Assembly (NCBI GenBank): GCA_040954595.2
Contig: CM082578.2
Coordinates: 2,356,001-2,420,000, forward strand
Direction of reading: 5' to 3'
Origin: Balanoglossus misakiensis
Taxonomy: Eukaryota > Hemichordata
DNA length: 64,000 bases
Of this stretch, positions 44,401 through 57,044 are shown piece by piece. The first letter of the stretch is position 1. Each line of letters opens with the position of its first letter. Under the pieces are notes generated by a model that was not told the DNA's origin, did not search any database, and worked only from the letters and a program-made list of their open reading frames with translations. The position numbers were made by a program, and so were the translations under genes.

Positions 44401-47400
44401 CCAGAACGGGCGATAACTGAGTCGCAAGATTCGAGGAGTATGGTCACAACACTGATGTCTATCAAGTTTGCAAAGAGCATTGTGATTGGTCGAAGATTAT
44501 GGCGGCCATATTGGATTTTGTAAAAAGCAGTGAAAAATTGAAATTCCTTTTCCTAGTCTAAGAATTGATAGCATACAAATTCTTTTCATGGATATCAATC
44601 GTGATATGACTAAAATATGTTACAAATTTTTGGCGATTTTTCACATGACCTTTGACCTACTTTTCACACATTATTTCTGCATATCTATTTCCAGGCTAAC
44701 CTATAGGGCTAGATGTTTGGTTTTTGATGCATGTGGATTAGTGTGTGATCAAAATATTTTTGCTACTTTTCATGACCCCTTTGACCTCTGTTGACCTCAT
44801 TAATTATGTGCATAGCTAATTACAGGCGAACCAATAGAGCTAGAGGTTTGGTTTTTGTTGGACATGGACCAGTATGGGATTAAAATTTTTTGCCCAAATG
44901 TTGGGTGACCTCTGGTGACCTTTGACCTACTTTCGCATATCTCAACATCCAGAGCAGATACAGCCTTGGGATTTGGCAGGATGGGACCTAAATGTAAAGC
45001 CAAATTTTTGGGTCACCTGTGACACCTGCTGACCTCATTAAATATGCACATACCTAATTACACGCGAACCAATAGAGCTAGAGTTTTGGTTTTTGTTGGA
45101 CATGGCCCAGCATGGGTCAAAATTTTTTGCCCAAATGTTGGGTGACCTCAGGTGACCTTTGACCTACTTCACCCTATTTCAGCAGCAAAAATACACACAT
45201 CCTTGTTATGTCATGAGATAATACATCCGATAGAAAATTCTGTTTCTTCTCATTCATACTGTGCATATATAATTCAAGATCAGCGCTTGGGCCCGACAAT
45301 GCTGCTCGCAGCTTTAATTCTGTCTTTCCTTCTTTCTTTCTTTCTTTCTTTATTCTTCTGTCATTTCTTTGTCGCTCTAGATCTCAGACACCACTGCAGG
45401 TACAGTTCTCAAACTTACTACAGTGGTCAAGGTCAATGAGTAGTCATGCATTGAACCCATGAATTTTTCATTAGTCACGTGACATGGCGGCCATATTGGA
45501 TTTTCTGAAAAAATGCAAATCTCAGATCTCAGAAACTACAAGTCAGATTTACTTCAGATTTGGTGTGCTGGTAGTGTACCTTCTGCCCATCATTTTTGTA
45601 ATTGGATATTTTGCTGTCAATGTTGCAGTTTTTTTGCTACAATTTTTTTTCTGAAATCTGGTCAAAATTTCAAAAATCTTCTTCTCCAGAACCGGCGATA
45701 ACCGAGTCACGCGGTTTGGGGTATGTGGTCACCAAACTGAGGTCTATCAAGTTTGCGAAGATCATTGTGATTGGTCGAAGATTATGGCGGCCATATTGGA
45801 TTTTCGAAAAACCCTAGTAAAATTTCAAAAATCTTCTTCTCAAGAACCGGCGATAATTGAGTCACAAGATTTGGTGTGTGTGGTCATTAAACAGATGTCT
45901 ATCATGTTTGCGAAGAGGAATGTGATTGGTCGAAGATTATGGCGGCCATATTGGATTTTGTGAAAAACAATTAAAAAGTAAAAATTCCCTTTCTAGCCTA
46001 AAAATTGATAGCACAAAAATTCTTTTTACGGATATGAATCATCATATGCCAAGAATAAGCTATAAATATTTTGGTAATTTTGGCAATGACCTTTGACCTA
46101 CTTTTGACACATCGTTTTTTCTGCATGTCTAATTCCAGGCTAACCTATAGGGCTATCATTTTGGTTTTTGATGTATGTGGATTTGTATGTGATCAAAAAA
46201 TTTCGCTACTTTTCATGACCCCTTTGACCTCTGCTGACCTCATTAAATATGCACATACCTAATTACAGATGAACCAATAGACCTAGAGGTTTGGTTTTTG
46301 TTGGACATGGACCAGTATTGGGTCAAAATTTGTTGCCCAAATGTTGGGTGACCTCGGGTGACCTTTGACCTACTTTTGCATATCTCGACATCCACAGCAG
46401 ATACAGCCTTGGCGTTTGGAGGTATGGGGCCATAATGAAAAGCCAAAGTTTTGGGTCATCTGTGACACCTGCTTAACTCATTATTTATGTGCATACCTAA
46501 TTCCGGGCTAACCAAAAGGGCTAGAGGTCTGGTTTTTGTTGGACATGGACCACTATTGGTCAAAATTTTCTGCCCAAATTTTGGGTGACCTCAGATGACC
46601 TTTGACCTACTTTTGCATATCTCGGCATCCAAAGCAGGTACAGCCTTGGCATTTGGAGATATGGGGCCATAATGAAAAGCCAGAGTTTTGGGTCACCAGT
46701 GACACCTGCTTAACTCATTATTTATGTGCATACCTAACTCCGGGCTAACCAAAAGGGCTAGAGGTCTGTTTTTGTTGGACATGGACCACTATGGGTAAAA
46801 TTTTCTGCCCAAATTGTGGGTGACCTCTGGGAGACCTTTGACCTACGTAACACTATATCAGCACCAAACATACATATAACCTTGATATTTCATGGGATAA
46901 AACACAGCATTATGTTTCTACTCATTAATTATGTGCATATCTAATAATCAGATCAGATAATAGAGCTTGGGCCCGGACAATGCTGCTTGCAGCTTTAATC
47001 TTTCTTCTTTCTTTCTTTATTCTTGTGTCAATTCTTTGTCGCTCTAGATCTCAGACACCACTGCAGGTACAGTTCTCAAACTTGCTACAGTGGTCAAGGT
47101 AGTCGTGCATTGAACCCATGAAATTTTCATTAGTCACATGACCTGGCGGCCATCTTGGATTTTCTGAAAAAATGCAAATCTCAGATCTCAGAAACTACAA
47201 GTCAGATCGACTTCAAATTTGGCGTGAAGGTAGACTACCTTCTGGCAAACATTTTTGTAATTGGAAATTATGCTGTCAATGTTACAGTTTTTTTGCTACA
47301 GTTGTTTTTCTGAAATCTGGTCAAAATTTCAAAAATCTTCTTCTCCAGAACCGGCGATAACCAAGTCACGCGGTTTGGGGTATGTGGTCACCAAACTGAG

Positions 47401-49843
47401 GTCTATCAAGTTTGCGAAGATCATTGTGATTGGTCGAAGATTTTGGCGGCCATATTGGATTTTCGAAAAACCCTAGTAAAATTTCAAAAATCTTCTTCTC
47501 AAGAACCGGCGATAACTGAGTCACAAGATTTGGTGTGTGTGGTCATTAAACAGATGTCTATCAAGTTTGCGAAGGTGAATGTGATTGGTCGAAGATTATG
47601 GCGGCCATATTGGATTTTGTGAAAAACGATTAAAAAGTAAAAATTCCCTTTCTAGCCTAAAAATTGATAGCACAGAAATTCTTTTTATGGATATGAATCA
47701 TCATATGCCAAGAATAAGCTATAAATATTTTGGTAATTTTGGCAATGACCTTTGACCTACTTTTGACGCATCATTTTTCTGCATATCTAATTCCAGGCTA
47801 ACCAATAGGGCTATAAGTTTGGTTTTTGATGTATGTGGATTTGTATGCGATCAAAAAATTTCGCTACTTTTCATGACCCCTTTGACCTCTGCTGACCTCA
47901 TTAAATATGCGCATACCTAATTACAGATGAACCAATAGACCTAGAGGTTTGGTTTTTGTTGGACATGAACCAGTATTGGGTCAAATTTTTTTGCCCAAAT
48001 GTTGGGTGACCTCGGATGACCTTTGACCTACTTTTGCATATCTCGACATCCACAGCAGATACAGCCTTGGCGTTTGGAGGTATGGGGCCATAATGAAAAG
48101 CCAAAGTTTTGGGTCACCTGTGACACCTGCTTAACTCATTATTTATGTGCATACCTAATTCCGGGCTAACCAAAAGGGATAGAGGTCTGGTTTTTGTTGG
48201 ACATGGACCACTATGGGTCAAAATTTTCTGCCCAAATTGTGGGTGACCTCTGGGTGACCTTTGACCTACTTAACACTATATCAACACCAAACATAGATAT
48301 AACCTTGATATTTCATGGGATAAAACACAGCATTATGTTTCTACTCATTAATTATGTGCATAGCTAATAATCTGATCAGATAATACAGCTTGGGCCCGGA
48401 CAATGCTGCTTGCAGCTTTAATTCTTTCTTTCTTTATTCTTGTGTCAATTCTTCGGCCAACTAAATCTCTGAAACTACTGCAGGTACACTGCTCAAACTT
48501 GCTACAGTGGTCAAGGTCAATGAGTAGATGTGCAGTGACTTGTGAATACTTAATTAGTCACGTGACCTGGCGGCCATATTGGATTTTCTGAAAAAATGTA
48601 AATGACTTCTTCTCAAAAACTACAAGGCAAATCAAGTTCAAATTTGGTACATAGTACACAAGGCCTCTGCCCTACAAAGTTTGATAATAAAATCTCGAGC
48701 GGTCACGTGACTTTGGCCGCCATATTGGATTTTCGAAAAATCCAACTAAAATTTCAAAAATCTTCTTCTCAAGAACCGGCGATAACCGAGTCACGGGATT
48801 TGGGGTATGTGGTCACCTAACTGATGTCTATCAAGTTTGATAAGAAGCATTGTGATTGGTCGAAGATTATGGCGGCCATATTGGATTTTCGAAAAACCAT
48901 AGTAAAACTGCAAAAATCTTCTTCTCCAGAACGGGCAATAACTGAGTCGCAAGATTCGGGTAGTATGGACACCAAACTGATGTCTATCAAGTTTGAGAAG
49001 AGCATTGTGATTGGTCGAAGATTATGGCGGCCATATTGGATTTTGTAAAAAGCAGTGAAAAATTGAAATTCCTTTTTCTAGTCTAAATATTGATAGCTTA
49101 CAAATTCTTTTTATGGATATCAATCGTCATGTGACTAAAATATGTTGCAAATTTTTTGGCAATTTTCACATGATCTTTGACCTACTTTTCACATATCATT
49201 ATATCTGCCTATCTATTTCCAGGCTAACCTATAGGGCTAGACATTTGGTTTTTGATGCATGTGGATTTGTGTGTGATCAAAATATTTTGCTACTTTTAAT
49301 GACCCCTTTGACCTCTCCTGACCTCATTAATTATGTGCATAGCTAATTACAGGCGAACCAATAGAGCTAGAGGTTTGGTTTTTGTTGGACATGGACCAGT
49401 ATGGGATCAAAAATTTTTGTCCAATTGTTGGGTGACCTCTGGTGACCTTTGACCTACTTTCGCATATCTCAGCATCCAGAGCAGATACAGCCATGGCATT
49501 TGGTAGGATGGGACCAAAATGTAAAGCCACATTTTTGGGTCACCTGTGACACCTGCTGACCTCATTAAATATGCACATACCTAATTACAGACGAACCAAT
49601 AGAGCTAGAGTTTTGGTTTTTGTTGGACATGGACCAGTATGGGTCAAAAAAATTGCCCAAATGTTGGGTGACCCCAGGTGACCTTTGACCTACTTCACCC
49701 TATTTCAGCAGCAAAAATACACACATCCTTGTTATGTCATGAGATAATACATCCGATAGAAAATTCTGTTTCTTCTCATTCATACTGTGCATATGTAATT
49801 CAAGATCAGCGCTTGGGCCCGACAATGCTGCTCGCAGCTTTAA
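41431..49843 (+). repeat. Array of six long repeat units (about 1.0-1.7 kb)
   Basis: Units start after a CTTT microsatellite at about 41431, 42860, 43908, 45349, 47018 and 48434. Most end in TTGGGCCCG.ACAATGCTGC then TTTAAT; unit 2 ends before the extra hairpins at 43772. Each has two sub-repeat types: about 155-bp blocks with TTATGGCGGCCATATTGG, and 236-272-bp blocks with TGACCTTTGACCTAC. Unit 2 lacks about 390 bp; unit 4 has one extra block of the second type. No coding gene is supported; short frames shared between units (MQISDLRNYKSD...) are repeat by-products. Confidence 0.92.
42168..49691 (-). promoter_or_regulatory. 17 exact DR1 motifs (AGGTCAAAGGTCA) in the array
   Basis: Perfect TGACCTTTGACCT starts at 42168, 42439, 42676, 43122, 43394, 43632, 44646, 44916, 45153, 46087, 46359, 46596, 47746, 48017, 48255, 49443 and 49679; degenerate copies lie near 46830 and 49168. 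This is the direct repeat with one-base spacing bound by RXR heterodimers, HNF4 and COUP-TF. Motif presence is seen; binding is inference. Confidence 0.6.
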
Positions 49844-50109
49844 TATGTATTTGAAGTAGATAGGGAGAGCGGGTGTTTAATTGACTGCTCTGGTTGTCAA
49901 TCATCACCGAACTGACTTTGTTATATAACACTTTATGTAAATTAATGGTATAGAGTTGACTGATGCCCAATGAAATTGTAACACATTGTATTTGTGATAT
50001 TTTACATGGTTAACCACGCCTTGAGAAAAGTAATTATAAGAGAACTTTGTTTCCAAAGTTGAGGAGAGAGAGGAATAATGTAACGGGAGATAGGAGTACC
50101 TCTGGGTAA
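49844..50109. other. Short non-coding stretch
   Basis: Nothing recognised between the array and the duplicated segment. Confidence 0.5.
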
Positions 50110-50205
50110 AATGGTTACAAATTGTATTCTAGTCCGGACACAAATGCGTTCGTCAACAAAATCAGCAAGGGGTATACATGTGAGCAGGTCGTGTCGGGAT
50201 ACTAT
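50110..50205 (+). repeat. Duplicated segment, copy B, left part
   Basis: About 96 bp nearly identical to 26524-26620 (AAATGGTTACAAATT to GTCGGGATACTATA). It is cut at ACTATA, where AT-rich inserted sequence begins. Confidence 0.85.
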
Positions 50206-51740
50206 AATAATAATAATTAAATAAAGAATTATATAAAAATAATAATTTTAATAATAATAGGACCGATTTCCACAAAAATTTCACCATAGGGGTTTCTTGG
50301 CTCAATAAGAACAAAAATGATATCCGTTTAGTGATCACATGTTTCTATGGCAACCATTTTGGGGCTGAAATTATGCTTTTTGTGCTAAGAGAGGGTATCA
50401 CAAGTCAATTTACATAATAATTGGTTGGATTTGAACACAAAATCACACTGGCAGTATTTTTGTTCACAAAGAAAACATTTGGGGTTTATTTTCCGAATGC
50501 ACAATAATAAGTTGGTGAAATTTGACTTTTCTTTCAAGACAGAGGAACTGCGCATGTGCAGAAAAACTGGCAATGCAGCCTGCCGATTTCCACAGTGTAA
50601 CTACAAAAAAATTCCAGACTGTCGACCAGTTTTAAAACATAAATTCATTGGTATTGCATAAACGTTTACCGTCTATTTGTTGTTGTATGACATGGGTTAT
50701 TGAATGAAGGCAGTTACAGGACACACTCGTAGAAGTACACTGTTTGAGTATTGACAGCGAGTCTGTGTTAAATTTGGCAGTTCAGCGTGACTTCAACACT
50801 AAATAGACAACTAGAAGAAAAGTCTGCAAACTTCTAAATTTCTGGAAATGTTTTATTTGGTATGGTTATGAAATAATTTTCGTCTATGAAGAATCAAATC
50901 TCAGCGACGCACGATAGCTTCTGATGAATGCGAAGACCTGTCAGCTGACACGCAAATACAGCCAAAACATAAAATTCAACATTGAAAACGGAACCGCGAG
51001 ATGCCTCGTGTGTCTGTCCTGTCACATCGTCTGAGAAAACAATAAAATTCCCGAGAAATAATAACACGAAATCCAAAATATCGTGATAACATTTCTTCAT
51101 TTCTCTGATTCTATTTGGCTGCCTTGTATTGTAAACATTGCGTCCGTTTGACACCGACACAAACGTAGCATAACTCAGAGGTCAATACTTTGATTAAAAA
51201 CAATAATTTTAACACTAACCTTCCTGTTCCACGATATCTGCGGTTTCTATGGCGCTCAAATCTCATGATATGTGCAATTCTAAAGCCAACTGGGGTATTA
51301 TTCCTGTCGTTTTAGCCACGAAAACTGGGCAGACGACACGACGCGAAACAGCTCGTTCACACTCAGTTGACATCGCGTGATTCCACAGCGCGCGCAAACA
51401 TACGAAAAATTGCTACAATGTTGTACGTAAATAAACTCGGTCTCCAACTCGTGTTGGGTTTCGAGCGAAGTTTTGTACCTCAGATCTGTCGTACACACGC
51501 CACCAGACTCACCGGGTAACAAGGTTTTAAATAGTGTTTAACAATACCCGAGGTCTTTTTGTGAATATTAGGTAGAAAATCTCCAACCGAAAGCGTTGAA
51601 ACGTCGTCTGCAATTTTAGATACATAGGCCACTTTGAAAAATGTTGTCTTTATGAATCTGAAGTATCACGAATGATTGTACAGGAAATCCACCCGTGCTT
51701 ATTAAATTGATAGATTGTTTATATAATTCTTTAAACCCCT
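50206..51740. other. Inserted sequence of unknown type
   Basis: It begins with an AAT-rich stretch like a LINE tail and is then non-coding; the 78-codon frame at 50425 is not recognised. It lies between the left part of copy B and the LINE, so it entered with the LINE or before it. A GC-richer part lies at about 51230-51530. Confidence 0.35.
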
Positions 51741-51744
51741 TAAC

Positions 51745-51803
<59 letters not shown>

Positions 51804-52857
51804 TATTTCAGACTTTAAAAAAGTCCATATACCCAAAAGAGAGAAGAAAAAAAAAACACTAATGCAAATACTCTGGAAAATCTGAAACTGAGACACACAC
51901 ACACAAAAAAAAAAAAAACTCTGCAAAATTACATGATATACAATTGCTTTCGCCAATGTTTGAAAAATATGCTGTCAGTCGCTCTATCTGATGAACAGAT
52001 CGCATCAAGTAAAACATTAGAAGAATTTTCGAGTCTACGCTTAAAACTGTACATATTGCGTCTATAAACTTCACCAAGTGACAATACATGGTTTGTAGCA
52101 TACATACCCGATGCACTGCAAAATGGCGGAAGACCGAGAAGTCTTATCCAAACATTATTGTACATAGTTTTAAATTTTTTCATCGGTTTAACTTTAAAGG
52201 ATGCCCACAAACTGCAACAGTAAATATTACTACAATATGCCAAAAATGAAACTTTCTTCACATCTTGACTACAATGTTGAAAATGTCTCAATAGCATGTT
52301 TGCTCTAACGCCAAATGCTCTTCTCTGTCGTTCAATATCTTCATTATCACAACCATCACAAGATATTACATGGCCCAGATAGGTGTGTACAGGTACAAAC
52401 TTCAAAGTGATATCATTAAGTTTAACCGAAGGAGTTCTTTGAACACTCATATTCTTCCCATTAAAAAGCATGCACACAGTTTTACTAGAATTATAAATGA
52501 TATCATAATCCTTGCCATAAATTTCACAAATTCTAAGAAGACGGCGTAGACCCTTAACACTTGGACTGAGTAGAGTCATGTCGTCAGCGTAACCTAAAGT
52601 GTTAGCACTGACACCACACATGCTACAGCCAATTTTGGCTTTACAGAGTGCATTGATAAGATCATCAATGTAGACATTAAAAAGATAGGGAGAGAGTACT
52701 CCCCCTTGTCTTACACCGTTAGAAACAGAAAACAACTCTGAGGTTTCATTACCCCACAACACAGTAAACAATTGATTTCTGTACCAGTAATATAACATTC
52801 GAACAGCATACAAGGGAACATTCCTGTCGATGAGCTTGTTAACCAGTTTAAAGTGAT
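51741..52857 (-). mobile_element. 5'-truncated LINE with (AAT)n tail, minus strand
   Basis: The RT-bearing element ends on its 3' side in a TAA repeat (51751-51799 on the plus strand). Its 5' side stops at 52857, directly against the right part of duplicated copy B, which copy A shows to have once been joined to 50205. Confidence 0.75.
51929..52857 (-). pseudogene. LINE reverse transcriptase, C-terminal two thirds
   Basis: An open frame with LYHFKLVNKLIDRNVPLYAV, SNGVRQGGVLSPYLFNVYIDDL (motif B), LGYADDMTLLSPS (catalytic YADD) and VPVHTYLGHVISCD, then a thumb and basic tail. The frame formally starts at 52897, but the first dozen residues belong to the flank. Motif A is missing because of 5' truncation. 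Clade not resolved; Rex/CR1-like by eye. The remaining frame is unbroken, so the insertion looks young. Confidence 0.85.
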
Positions 52858-53213
52858 AGAGAGGAGAACAAGAAAATGTAGTAAATACACAGAGCATCTA
52901 TCTATCTATAGGGGACCATTCACTTTTTACGGCCGGGGGGGGGGGGGGCGGCAAGTTTATGTCATCGGTTTTCAAAATCAGGCCGACCCCCCCCCCTTCA
53001 CCCAGGACCAAAAAATGATGACCCCCCCCCCCTTTGACAGACCCAAAAATATGATGACCCCCCACACAAGGGAATGAGGCTCCTCACACCTCAATTATAA
53101 ATTTCTTAAAGTATTATTGAAGTATATAATAGTATATCGTTGCAATAAAGAAATCTATGAACAAATTAAAATGAAAAGTCAATACAATAGTTGCTAGAAT
53201 TGGTAAAACAAGA
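52858..53213 (+). repeat. Duplicated segment, copy B, right part
   Basis: Nearly identical to 26621-27014 (GAGGAGAACAAGAAAATG through GGTAAAACAAGAAA), including the transposon left end with its G run, and missing about 50 bp at the CACACGCCGAAAAC part. The match stops abruptly at 53213. Confidence 0.88.
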
Positions 53214-53600
53214 AATCGTACTCTCATCGTTGGAGCCCGACGATTACACGAAGTTTTGCCGAGCGCCCGAGTGACGTCATCGAGGTGACCACACCCATAG
53301 GTGTTGACCTGTAGATCGTAGCCTGGAATTCGCGCTTTGTTGCGGACTTTCGCGTGTGTGACCGACATTGAGTTTCGTCGCGTGTGTTTCAGTGAAGACG
53401 TGGAGTCGCGTTTGAACTTTCTGCGTGTAATTTCTGACACGTTTGGAGAACTCTACAGTAAAGTTTTGTATAGAGAGAGAGACATTTATTTCTGTGAACA
53501 CTTTAAGTCAATAAGAGTTTTTTTGAGAGTCGATGCTGATATTTCCATATCACATGCAGTGTGTATTTGGCATTGAAGCCATAGTTTATCAGTAGTTCTT
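53214..53600 (+). promoter_or_regulatory. CpG-rich stretch with a CRE, candidate promoter
   Basis: CG-rich sequence with a perfect TGACGTCA at 53272-53279, unlike the AT-rich flanks. It precedes the exon-like frame at 53705. Promoter function is a guess from composition and motif. Confidence 0.25.
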
Positions 53601-53704
53601 TCCAAGTGTTTTATTGCAAAACATAGTTTGCGAGCTGAGTTCGATATAGTTGTTGATCAACACTGCAGGTGTTGCATTAGTTAATACAGTTTGTTCAACA
53701 TCAC

Positions 53705-53986
53705 ATGAGAGTGTGGTCGTTCCTCATTTCATGCCCTGCTCCCTGTTGTTGCAAACCTGAAAGCCAATTCCAAACGAAGAACCCCTTGTGGCCCCCGCTC
53801 GAGAAATTAATTTGGCAGAGTTTCCTCGCGGCCCGTGCTACTGCTGTCGCGAAGAGCCGGTTACAAATACACTGCCACCCCTCACTTCATCTGCATTTTA
53901 CATTGCAACATTCAGATGATGATTTACTTCTGCTGCGGGAGAGGTTGGTCAAGATAAGTGACGATGAATTCAGAACAGCAGATGTG
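53705..53986 (+). CDS. Exon-like open frame, unknown product
   Basis: The frame from ATG 53705 (MRVWSFLISCPAPCCC...) runs to a donor-like GTGGTAAGAAAG at 53986, ending HSDDDLLLLRERLVKISDDEF. The second half looks protein-like (acidic helix). No family is recognised. It could be the first exon of a gene driven from the CpG-rich stretch upstream, or chance. Confidence 0.2.
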
Positions 53987-54200
53987 GTAAGAAAGGTGTC
54001 AATCATTTGAGACTGATGTAATGCGCTGTATTGTATAAAGCCACAAGTAAGCGATATCCACTTAAGAGATAGAACATTTTGTGAAAGCTAATGTTACATA
54101 CTAAATACTATAAAATTCAGAATACTAGCAACAAATGCCAAACTAGCAACACCGGCTTTCTTTGAGGGGGCCACCGGCTTTCTTTGAGGGGGCCGACACC

Positions 54201-54502
54201 TTATCTCTAAAATTGTAACAACGTCACAATTTAGTAGACAAAGAGGCGCCCCCCCCCATCCCTATTGCGCAGTTGAAGTACGTGCGTGTTGAGAGAGCGC
54301 AAATGTCCCGGTCAGAAGGTAACTACGAGCTTTGTAGAGCAGCGTTCGACACGCTAAACAACTCTCGTCGTACGTGCTCGAGTCTCCTACCCCTTTCTGT
54401 TCACGTCTCTCTCTCAACATGTACGTACTTCAACTGCGCAATTGGGATGAGGGGTGCCTCTTTGTCTATTAAATTGTGACGTTGTTACAATTTTAGAGAT
54501 AA
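54201..54502. mobile_element. 302-bp foldback MITE
   Basis: TTATCTCTAAAATTGTAACA at the left is inverted at the right end; arms are about 95 bp and include GCGCAGTTGAAGTACGT. A C run lies in the left arm only. Just before it, ACCGGCTTTCTTTGAGGGGG is directly repeated. Confidence 0.75.
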
Positions 54503-56708
54503 CGCGTTGCTGGCATGAAAGAAATACGATGTTGCCAGTTTGCCGTTTGTTGCTGGTAAAAAGAATTCTGTGGTAATTTCTCATAAAGCTATAAATCACA
54601 TAGGCAGATTTCTGTATATCTAAAAAACACACTGGTATGGAGACCAGGCTATCAAATCACATACAAAATCACCACATACAAAATCACATGTATCATTTTT
54701 TATAATTTATTTTTGTTCTGAAAAATATAATTTGTCTACATCACAACAAAAGTTTGATTAATAGCATTATGAAAGTGTATAAAATTTAAAATATAGTGAT
54801 AAAGACATTATGTTCAAGGTGATTCCAATTTCATAGCACCATTCTGAGCTTACTCGCCATAACTGAACAGTGAATACAACTATTTTCTGATGAGATTCCT
54901 TGCTGCCACAAATCACTGGCAGTATACACGTACAAAAGATAAATCCACTCACTACAAACTAAAGTTCACTTACATGTAGCAGGTAAGTGCAAGGTGTGTT
55001 TCATTTAAAACAGAATTTTACAGTCTCTGTAAATCAAAGCTTCCACTGACAACCTGAAAATCGCTCTCTAAACAGAGACAGCACTCCCTCCATCATTCTC
55101 TCTTTCACTGAGAGACAGAATGTCATCAAGGTTTGAGCTGTGTGCTGCATAGAAAATTGCTACTGTAGTTTTGTCTATCTTCTGAGAAAATAAAATATAC
55201 TCACAATACCATTACATGTACTTGCAATCTGGAGTTGCTAAATGTATCTTCAGATTTTTTCTAATATAAAAATTATAAAATACTTTCACTCCAGGAGACA
55301 ATTAAGTATTTGGACCATACTTCTGATAAGTTACAAAGTTTTTGGACATGTGAAGTGGTGAATATTAATTAGCAGTGACTGATCTCTATAGGTCACACAC
55401 ACACTCTTTTACACATTTTTCTTGTTATATACAAAAAAAATGTAGATCTAACTCGAGTACATGGTTCATGACATTTAAATTGCACATCAACAAAATTTTA
55501 AAAAATGAAGGGCAAAACAATGGTTTCATGTAAACTGATGAAATTCTCTCATGATGTGAATTTGAATATTGAAATGTGTCATATTTTTTAAAAGGAAAAA
55601 CACAAAATTCTCCATGGAAAGTTACACTTCCCTGGATCCTTTGAATATATGCTTCTTTCAAAGCCGAAGTAGTACGCGAGCTTTTGGCTATTTTTCAATA
55701 TTTGTGTCAACTCTGGTTTCTTGTTCTATGCTGGTTCGTTTCATGATATCGAAATGCTGAGTTTTTAGCTTCTCAACAAAGCATGTATATGAGTAAAAGC
55801 CATTGTTATTGTTGACAAATGAATTCAAATTTGAATTTAATTTTCAACAACAACCAGGTTGATTACTATACAAAAGGTCTGTGTTGAAAAAGTGTATGTC
55901 TGTTTTAAAAAAATACTAAGAAAATAGTCCAAAGTTAGGGTTACTGGACCTTAAAATTAATGTAGCAATTTTTGTGTATGTACAATGCAACATACATGCA
56001 TAAAACAATCTATCATACAAACTGTAAGCTTCCCTTGATGAATTGTAGATGTAAAATCTGCATATTTGTAAATACAAAGTCAGGGCCGAAAAAATTCTCT
56101 TTAAAATATTGCATCTTAGCTTCAATGAGTAGGTAATTTCAAATATCCGTCGTAATATTGATAATTAAGCATTTGAGTGGTACCTAACCATCTTGAAGGC
56201 ATAACATTATATACAGCTGTGATGTGTACTATGGGTTGGGGTTGAGTTGCCTGTTAAAACCCATCCAGCAATCAATGATGGCATTGAAATGACAGAACTG
56301 TATTAGCACTATTGTCAACCAACATCTCTCATTCATTGCAAAGGACTTAAAGTGTGATGATTGTCTGTCTTATGCTCATGTGCCAAAAAAACCATCTGGT
56401 TACAAAAATTGTATGCAGTCAATGTTATATAGCAGTGTGCTGTCCTAACAAAAGACAAGATGGCGACGACCATAGTCTGTGTTGGACATCAGGAAAAGAC
56501 AGAAAATTTGGTGAACAGAAGGGACAAAACTAAAGTCTACTTATACGGTGCGCATGAAATATGAAAGGAAGTGAATGCAGTCCACTATTTGAATGCGTTG
56601 AATGCAAAATTTGCAGAACATATGGATTGGATGTAATGTTTGCCATTTCCATTGTCTCAGCTGTGGCAGTGACGACGCAGGTCTCACACTGTTGCCACCT
56701 AATGAATT
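54503..56708. other. Non-coding; downstream flank of the NCF4-like gene
   Basis: AT-rich (notably 54660-56200), with only short frames and a small palindrome AATTCAAATTTGAATTT near 55820. The part next to 56708 should hold the NCF4-like 3' UTR; I could not fix the poly-A site. Confidence 0.4.
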
Positions 56709-56913
56709 TCAATTGTATGGGTCCACATGATAGACAGAGTAATCGCTTTCTTTGCTGATGCGTAGTTCCCAGGGCACGTAGACAGACATGGTCAGCTGGG
56801 GATGGTTGCTTGCCTCCTGCAGGAGTTCTATATCACTTTGATCTTTGATGCGAATGAGATCGCCCTCTATGTCTTGATAGTTCAGAGCGATGTCCCTGGC
56901 ACCGAGTTCATTC
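56709..56913 (-). CDS. NCF4: NCF4-like (p40phox) last exon: PB1 domain
   Basis: Behind a CACCTACAG acceptor (AG at 56914-56915) the minus strand reads NELGARDIALNYQDIEGDLI, then RIKDQSDIELLQEA, then VPWELRISKESDYSVYHVDP and a stop at 56709-56711. This follows the p40phox PB1 C-terminus closely (DIALNY.D.EGDL.R; ..D.......A; PW.L.I...DNY.VY). The OPCA acidic loop (DIEGD) is intact. In p40phox the PB1 domain binds p67phox within the NADPH oxidase. The exon starts in phase 2 and joins the exon at 57508-57579. It is the clearest host gene on this strand. Confidence 0.82.
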
Positions 56914-57044
56914 CTGTAGGTGAAGTCAAATCGAGCATTTAAGTGCTACTAACAATGTTACATAACTTACAAGTGACCCTGCATCCACAGTATGAAATGT
57001 TATGTAGGCACAGGGGACACCCCTTCACTTTAAACATGCTGACT

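Noticed and set aside
41594-47360. Repeated 61-72 codon ORFs (MQISDLRNYKSD...; MAFHYGPIPPNAK...)
   Set aside because: Each copy belongs to the long repeat array, with frames changing between copies and no known domain.
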